Source: a virus. From it: a stretch of DNA of 33,849 nucleotides. Under the pieces are notes generated by a model, which was not told the DNA's origin, did not search any database, and saw only the letters and a program-made list of their open reading frames with translations. Numbering within the stretch: the first letter of the stretch is position 1; the number at the start of each line of letters is the position of its first letter. The DNA lies in IMG/VR virus record IMGVR_UViG_3300020055_000078, positions 1 to 33,849 of that record. One strand, written 5' to 3'. The position numbers and the translations under genes were made by a program. Of this stretch, positions 31,704-33,849 are shown piece after piece.

Positions 31704-33849
31704 ATGTCGACATTAATTAAGTTAAAAAGAAGTGCCGTTCAAGGACGAGTGCCAACTACTGCTCAGCTGGAGTTAGGCGAACTTGCGATAAACACTTATG
31801 ACGGTAAGATATACATTAAACAAGATGTTAACGGTACAGAGAGCATCGTTGAGTTTAGTGCGGATCCTGCTGACCTTTTAACTTTAATTAAAACAGTCGA
31901 CGGTTCAGGTTCAGGTCTCGATGCTGACCTACTTGATGGTTTAGATTCAACACAATTTTTAAGATCCGATGTTGATGATACATTCGCAGCAAATTTAACA
32001 ATCACAGGCGATCTTACTGTATCAGGAAATACGACTTATGTCAATACAGAAACTATTCAGTTATCTGATAATATCATTACTCTTAACGCTAATCATACAG
32101 GCAGTCCAACTCAAGATGCAGGTCTTGAAGTTGAAAGAGGTTCTGAAACAAATGTCATTCTACAATGGAATGAAGCAAATGATTATTGGGAAATTGCTTC
32201 GGGTGGAACGATTGGAAGAATCATCACAACAGGTGATGAAGGCGCAGGGAATGGATTTGACGCCGACTTACTTGACGGGCAAGAAGGATCGCATTACTTA
32301 GATTTTACAAATGCGACTAATAAACCTGACCCTCAAATAGATGTTAATATAACAGGGAAGGTAACTGGGTCAGGGACGACCACTTTAACTGACTTAGGTA
32401 ATGGTACAATTAACATATCTGCTGAACTTGCGAATACCGCAGTCACAGCAGGTTCATACGGTTCAGCTTCTTTAATTCCAACATTCACCGTTGATGAAGA
32501 CGGTCGTATTACCGCAGCCGCAGATGTATCAGTCGCAGGTGTTTCTGATACTGATTGGTATATCGCAAATAATACATTCCAAATTTCTACAGTTGATGGC
32601 AGCGTATTTAATACTGTCATTGATGAATTTACAGGTTTAACAGTCACGGGTGATATAGTAGTCACAGGTACAGTTGACGGCCGAGATATATTAGCAGACG
32701 GACAAAAGCTTGATGCAATTGAAGCTGGTGCTACAGCTGATATGTCTAACAATGAAATTCTTGAAGGTTTAAAAACAGTTGATGGTACAGGCTCAGGATT
32801 AGATGCTGACTTACTTGATGGGCAAGAAGGTACATATTATTTAGATTATACTAACTTCACAAATACACCTTATGTAATTACAAATAATGAAATCATAGAA
32901 GTTATCTTAAGTAATGATGGACAGTTCTCAGGAATTGACGCAGACTTACTTGATGGTGCAAATAGTGATTTCTATCTTGACTTTACAAATGCAACAAATA
33001 AACCTGACCCAACAATTACACTCGCAGGCGATGTCACAGGTTCAGTTACATTAACTGATTTAGCAGACGGAACAATCACAACAGATATTGCTGCTTCAGG
33101 TGTTACTGCTGCTCAATATGGTTCGGCAACAGCAATTCCTATTATTACAATCGCAGCTGATGGACGTATCACTGCAGCTGCTACTGCTTCGGTCGCAGGT
33201 ATAAGTTCTACGAATTGGTTAACAGCAAATAATACTTATCAGATTATTACAGGTGACGGTTCTCAATACGATGCCAACATTTCTCAGTTTGATGCAAACG
33301 TTGATTTCGGTGCAGGTATTGATGTCACAGGAAATATTACAGTCACAGGAACTGTTGATGGTAGAGACCTATCAGTTGATGGCGCAAAGCTTGATGGTAT
33401 AGTTCAAGGCTCAGGTAATGGGTTTGATGCTGACTTGCTCGACGGTCAAGAAGGTTCATATTATTTAGATTTTACAAATACAACAAATAAGCCTGACCCA
33501 CAGATTGATGTTGCACTCACTGGTAAAGTCACAGGAAGCGGTTCTACAACACTTACAGATTTAGGCAATGGTTCTATATCAATTACAACAGAACTCGCGA
33601 ATACGGCTGTCACCGCAGGAACTTATGGTTCTGCTTCAGCAATACCTGTCATTACGGTTGATGAAGATGGGCGTTTAACTAATGTCACCACAGGAGCCGT
33701 CAAGGGTGTAGATTCAACTGTATGGTATAACGCAAATAATACCTACCAGATTAATACAGGTGATGGTTCTGTCTTTAATACGGTTATCGACCAATTTGCC
33801 GATATTGATATTAATGGTGATATTACAATCTCAGGAACGGTTGATGGTC
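31704..33849 (+). CDS. Repeat-built tail fibre protein, 3' truncated by the window edge
   Basis: This open frame starts at ATG 31704 (AAGGA at 31692-31696) and runs without a stop to the last base, giving at least 715 residues. The N-terminus, TLIKLKRSAVQGRVPTTAQL followed by ELGELAINTYDGKIYIK, is the attachment-type domain found at the start of many phage fibres and in Mtd-like proteins. The body repeats a unit with F/L-D-A-D-L-L-D-G-Q-E-G, YLDFTNATNKPDP, TGKVTGSG, TTLTDLGNG, ELANTAVTAG, TVDEDGR, WYxANNTYQI and TGTVDGRD. DADLLDG motifs fall near residues 73, 187, 368, 412 and 575. The role is probably a long tail fibre or receptor-binding fibre; the true tip lies beyond the window. A TTTAAATA with one mismatch to the late promoter overlaps the preceding stop codon (31657-31664), so either read-through or a weak promoter may drive it. 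Confidence 0.85.
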   Translation, partial: MSTLIKLKRSAVQGRVPTTAQLELGELAINTYDGKIYIKQDVNGTESIVEFSADPADLLTLIKTVDGSGSGLDADLLDGLDSTQFLRSDVDDTFAANLTITGDLTVSGNTTYVNTETIQLSDNIITLNANHTGSPTQDAGLEVERGSETNVILQWNEANDYWEIASGGTIGRIITTGDEGAGNGFDADLLDGQEGSHYLDFTNATNKPDPQIDVNITGKVTGSGTTTLTDLGNGTINISAELANTAVTAGSYGSASLIPTFTVDEDGRITAAADVSVAGVSDTDWYIANNTFQISTVDGSVFNTVIDEFTGLTVTGDIVVTGTVDGRDILADGQKLDAIEAGATADMSNNEILEGLKTVDGTGSGLDADLLDGQEGTYYLDYTNFTNTPYVITNNEIIEVILSNDGQFSGIDADLLDGANSDFYLDFTNATNKPDPTITLAGDVTGSVTLTDLADGTITTDIAASGVTAAQYGSATAIPIITIAADGRITAAATASVAGISSTNWLTANNTYQIITGDGSQYDANISQFDANVDFGAGIDVTGNITVTGTVDGRDLSVDGAKLDGIVQGSGNGFDADLLDGQEGSYYLDFTNTTNKPDPQIDVALTGKVTGSGSTTLTDLGNGSISITTELANTAVTAGTYGSASAIPVITVDEDGRLTNVTTGAVKGVDSTVWYNANNTYQINTGDGSVFNTVIDQFADIDINGDITISGTVDG

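Noticed and set aside
1-33849. tRNA genes, integrase or insertion sequence
   Set aside because: No cloverleaf-like sequence, recombinase motif or terminal inverted repeat was seen by eye; a tRNAscan search would settle the tRNA question.

Overview
The window looks like a contiguous piece of a large T4-like marine myovirus genome, of the cyanophage or pelagimyophage type. All recognisable genes lie on the + strand, are tightly packed and AT-rich, and encode virion (baseplate and tail-fibre) proteins. Three observations support this: a protein with clear T4 gp8 baseplate-wedge signatures, a very large DUF4815-type structural protein of the kind found in marine T4-like phages, and four intergenic matches to the T4-like late promoter element NATAAATA. 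No tRNA, integrase, transposase, CRISPR array or host-like metabolic gene was seen. The host cannot be read from this window.

Layout. (1) 3-1325: 3' part of a subtilisin-like (S8) serine protease with an apparently intact active site. (2) 1370-10222: baseplate/tail block with a gp8-like wedge protein, a 1,810-residue DUF4815-type protein, a 61-residue helical protein, and a 414-residue fibre ending in a self-cleaving S74 intramolecular chaperone. (3) 10274-21605: a late promoter, a giant 3,629-residue repeat protein (30% of the window) and a 141-residue protein. (4) 21656-27136: an 1,826-residue collagen-like fibre, also ending in an S74 chaperone, followed by a hairpin terminator. (5) 27234 to the window end: a new late-promoter unit with a 112-residue small structural protein, a 1,348-residue fibre translationally coupled to it by a GTGA overlap, and a long repeat fibre that runs off the right edge (31704 to beyond 33849).

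How the genes probably work together. The left part builds the baseplate wedge and the proteins that link it to fibres. The rest supplies several long, repeat-built fibres or adhesins that reach towards the host surface, two of which trimerise with the help of removable C-terminal chaperones. The protease is either a maturation enzyme or a virion-borne enzyme acting on the host surface. The most unusual content is the giant protein. It combines a polar N-terminal stacked-repeat region, a beta-helix-like region, eight Cys/His-bearing beta repeats and eleven Cys-x-Arg-Asp helical repeats, with signs of a roughly 600-residue internal duplication. All intergenic gaps are below 150 bases and are described in the entries next to them.
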